Positions 5,879-6,906 of a stretch of 6,906 bases of DNA are shown here, piece by piece. The stretch lies in assembly GCA_003155465.1 (NCBI GenBank), contig PMCR01000401.1, positions 1 to 6,906 of the forward strand. Direction: 5' to 3'. Under the pieces are notes generated by a model. That model saw only the letters and a program-made list of their open reading frames with translations, searched no databases and was not told the origin of the DNA. The stretch's first letter is position 1, and every line of letters starts with the position of its first letter. Both the position numbers and the translations under genes were made by a program. This DNA comes from Myxococcales bacterium (GTDB lineage: Bacteria; Myxococcota; Polyangia; Fen-1088).

Positions 5879-5894
5879 TTCGATACTTATAGAA
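5879..5894. promoter_or_regulatory. Imperfect dyad, likely operator for the ArsR-DUF2087 regulator
   Basis: TTCGATACTTATAGAA is symmetric at six of eight half-site positions (TTC-ATA / TAT-GAA), and three more symmetric pairs flank it, extending the dyad to 5874-5899. It covers the -10 box of the regulator's promoter and lies in the 70-bp region shared with the divergent GIY-YIG gene. ArsR-family dimers typically bind AT-rich dyads of this kind over their own promoters. Binding itself is inferred. Confidence 0.55.
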
Positions 5895-5914
5895 ATAGTA
5901 AACACAGCCGTCAA
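5886..5914 (-). promoter_or_regulatory. Sigma70-type promoter of the ArsR-DUF2087 gene
   Basis: On the minus strand TTGACG (5914-5909) and TATAAG (5891-5886) each match five of six consensus bases and are separated by exactly 17 bases. Transcription would begin near 5879, leaving a leader of about 20 bases with GGAG ahead of the ATG at 5859. This is the best promoter in the window. Confidence 0.72.
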
Positions 5915-5929
5915 GAGCAAAGATCGCGC

Positions 5930-6307
5930 ATGCCCGCCCCCGACAAGACCCGAGCCGAGCTGAGACGCAGCTACAAGGAGACCCCGCGCCAGGCCGGGAT
6001 CTTTCAGGTCAAGAATAGCAAGACCGGGAAGATCCTTCTCGGCAGCAGCACCAATCTGCACGGCCCCTTGAACCGGATCCGCTTCCAGCTTTCCGTTGGC
6101 AGTCACGACAATCTGGCCCTGCAGAGCGACTGGAACCAGTTCGGCCCCGACGCCTTCACTTTCGAGATTCTGGAAGTGGTGAGGCCCAGCGACGATCCCG
6201 CCTTCTGCCTGGAGGACGAATTGACCCTGTTGGAACAGATCTGGTTGGACAAACTGCGTCCTTCTGGCGAACCAGGCTACAACCTGGGCCCCATCCGGCG
6301 GATGTAG
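5930..6307 (+). CDS. Small GIY-YIG nuclease-family protein
   Basis: The 125-residue product is close to a bare GIY-YIG domain. The GIY element appears as GIF (23-25) and the YIG element as LLG followed by SS (36-40), so both signature tyrosines are replaced (F25, L36). Other landmarks are present: Arg49 or Arg51 in NRIRFQL, His59 in GSHDN, FEILE (78-82), a candidate catalytic Glu102 in LEQIWLDKL, and Asn118 in PGYN. Family members cleave DNA with one metal ion, the Tyr/Arg/Glu residues being key, so activity here is uncertain and a binding role is possible. My recollection is that small proteins of this subtype with similar substitutions occur in Firmicutes, sometimes near DUF2087 regulators; this needs a search. 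The ribosome site is weak (AAAGA about eight bases before ATG). It is divergent from the ArsR-DUF2087 gene, 70 bp away, and probably shares its operator. No restriction or homing partner is nearby. Confidence 0.88.
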   Translation: MPAPDKTRAELRRSYKETPRQAGIFQVKNSKTGKILLGSSTNLHGPLNRIRFQLSVGSHDNLALQSDWNQFGPDAFTFEILEVVRPSDDPAFCLEDELTLLEQIWLDKLRPSGEPGYNLGPIRRM

Positions 6308-6348
6308 ATGGTTGTGCCCGGGCAAGGCGATAGTCTGGATCCCCAACT

Positions 6349-6368
6349 GGTCCAGCACACGCTGGACC
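6349..6368 (+). terminator. Perfect 8-bp hairpin after the GIY-YIG gene (possible terminator, no T-run)
   Basis: GGTCCAGC (6349-6356) and GCTGGACC (6361-6368) pair perfectly around an ACAC loop, 42 bases after the GIY-YIG stop codon. The stem is strong, but what follows is TGCTGCG and not a T-run, so it may instead stall polymerase or protect the 3' end. Confidence 0.4.
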
Positions 6369-6390
6369 TGCTGCGAAAGTGGGCAGCCGA

Positions 6391-6415
6391 ACCGCCAAAC
6401 GGCTATGCTGGCGGT
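6391..6415 (+). promoter_or_regulatory. Hairpin at the ArsC-like gene start, covering its presumed ribosome site
   Basis: ACCGCCA (6391-6397) pairs perfectly with TGGCGGT (6409-6415), with an 11-base loop, ending two bases before the ATG at 6418. The only SD-like bases before that ATG (GGCGGT) lie in the right arm, so folding would hide them. Regulation of translation is an inference. Confidence 0.35.
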
Positions 6416-6417
6416 GC

Positions 6418-6771
6418 ATGCCGCTCGCCAACCTGCAAATCTTCGGCACCAGGAAATGTCCGGATACCCGCAAGGCCGAGCGTTTCTTCCACGAGCGCCG
6501 CGTATCCTTCCAGATGATCGATCTCAGCCAGAAGGGCCCGTCGGCGGGCGAGCTGCGCAAGATTGCGCATGCCGTGGGCGGGGTGGAGAACCTGATCGAC
6601 CGCGAGGGCAAGCGCTACCTTGAGCGCGGCCTGAAATACGCCGCTCCAACCGGCCCGCGCATTGAGCGCGCGCTGCTGGACGATCCCCTGCTGTTGCGCA
6701 CCCCCATCGTGCGCGCCGGCGACCGCGCCACGGTTGGGGTCGTGCCTGAAGTCTGGGACATCTGGCTGTGA
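6418..6771 (+). CDS. ArsC/Spx-family thioredoxin-fold protein (arsenate-reductase-like)
   Basis: The 117-residue product has the usual length and layout of the ArsC/Spx/YffB family: beta strand LQIFGT, then the active-site loop KCPDTRKAERFF (Cys14, with Arg18), QMIDLSQKGPSAGEL (32-46), TPIVRAGDRATVG (95-107) with the family's cis-Pro and Arg, and a closing PEVWDIWL. Cys14 is the only cysteine, so there is no CxxC pair and any reduction would need glutathione or another thiol partner. Many members with this name do not reduce arsenate, and nothing else from an ars operon is visible; the ArsR-type regulator nearby lacks cysteines. A thiol-redox role is a safer description than arsenic resistance. 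The start ATG 6418 was chosen because homologous sequence begins there; an upstream in-frame GTG at 6379 would add 13 unlikely residues. It converges on the dipeptidase gene, with nine bases between stops. Confidence 0.9.
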   Translation: MPLANLQIFGTRKCPDTRKAERFFHERRVSFQMIDLSQKGPSAGELRKIAHAVGGVENLIDREGKRYLERGLKYAAPTGPRIERALLDDPLLLRTPIVRAGDRATVGVVPEVWDIWL

Positions 6772-6780
6772 TTGGCGACA

Positions 6781-6906
6781 CTATGGCGGCCCGGCGTCGG
6801 GCGCGCGCGGGCTGGCGTGGATCGCGCCAAACGGCAGGTCGAGGACGCGATAGCGGCGCCAATCCTGATAGTCGAAGTGCCACCATTCGTCGGGGTTGAC
6901 CTTGAA
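6781..6906 (-). CDS. C-terminal fragment of a VanX/DdpX-like D-Ala-D-Ala dipeptidase (5' end outside window)
   Basis: From the right edge the minus strand reads 41 residues to TAG at 6783-6781. They contain NPDEWWHFDY, where the EWWH motif supplies the catalytic Glu and a zinc-binding His in peptidase family M15D, followed by WRRYRVLDLPF, the usual end of these enzymes, and a short Ala/Pro tail. Members hydrolyse the dipeptide D-Ala-D-Ala in peptidoglycan recycling or, as VanX, in glycopeptide resistance; no van ligase or dehydrogenase gene is visible here. Other M15 peptidases share EWWH, so the exact subfamily is probable, not certain. The rest of the gene lies beyond position 6906. Confidence 0.85.
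   Translation of the reverse strand, partial: FKVNPDEWWHFDYQDWRRYRVLDLPFGAIHASPRAPDAGPP

Noticed and set aside
5837..6358. Minus-strand open frame of 173 codons opposite the GIY-YIG gene
   Set aside because: It runs through the shared promoter region and overlaps the start of the ArsR-type gene; the GIY-YIG motifs on the plus strand are clear.
6308..6517. Plus-strand 69-codon frame starting directly after the GIY-YIG stop
   Set aside because: It overlaps the ArsC-like gene by about 100 bases in another frame, has no ribosome site or known motif, and its second half is a shadow of that gene.

Overview
The window is GC-rich DNA from an unnamed bacterium that most resembles a myxobacterium or relative (Myxococcota). 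The clues are a run of predicted lipoproteins, a secreted calcium-binding protein with thrombospondin type 3 repeats and a Cys/hydrophobic/Arg tail like the MYXO-CTERM sorting signal, and GTG starts with tightly overlapping genes. The taxonomic call is inference; no rRNA or other marker gene is present.

Layout. On the minus strand, read right to left from 5859 to 1: (i) an ArsR-type winged-helix regulator fused to a DUF2087 domain (5859-5281); (ii) three predicted lipoprotein genes with overlapping stop/start codons (5184-3826, a beta-propeller-like protein; 3826-3377 and 3380-2907, both unrecognised); (iii) a 313-bp intergenic region holding GCGA/G-rich direct repeats, a hairpin and a possible promoter; (iv) a 441-residue exported protein with about ten Asp-rich calcium-binding motifs (2593-1268); (v) a von Willebrand factor A (VWA) domain lipoprotein whose C-terminus runs off the left edge (1141-1). 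On the plus strand are a small GIY-YIG-family protein (5930-6307), divergent from the regulator, and a short ArsC/Spx-like thioredoxin-fold protein (6418-6771). A minus-strand fragment at the right edge (6906-6781) is the C-terminus of a VanX/DdpX-like D-Ala-D-Ala dipeptidase.

How the genes may work together. The regulator and the GIY-YIG gene share a 70-bp divergent promoter region. A good sigma70-type promoter faces the regulator, and an imperfect dyad covers its -10 box. This suggests autorepression and possible co-control of the nuclease-like gene. The lipoprotein genes look translationally coupled and probably yield cell-envelope proteins in fixed proportion. The TSP3 and VWA proteins downstream also look exported and metal-binding, so positions 1-5184 form an envelope/surface block. 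No mobile element, CRISPR array, tRNA or rRNA was seen. The best lead for something undescribed is the ArsR-DUF2087/GIY-YIG divergon beside the lipoprotein operon.
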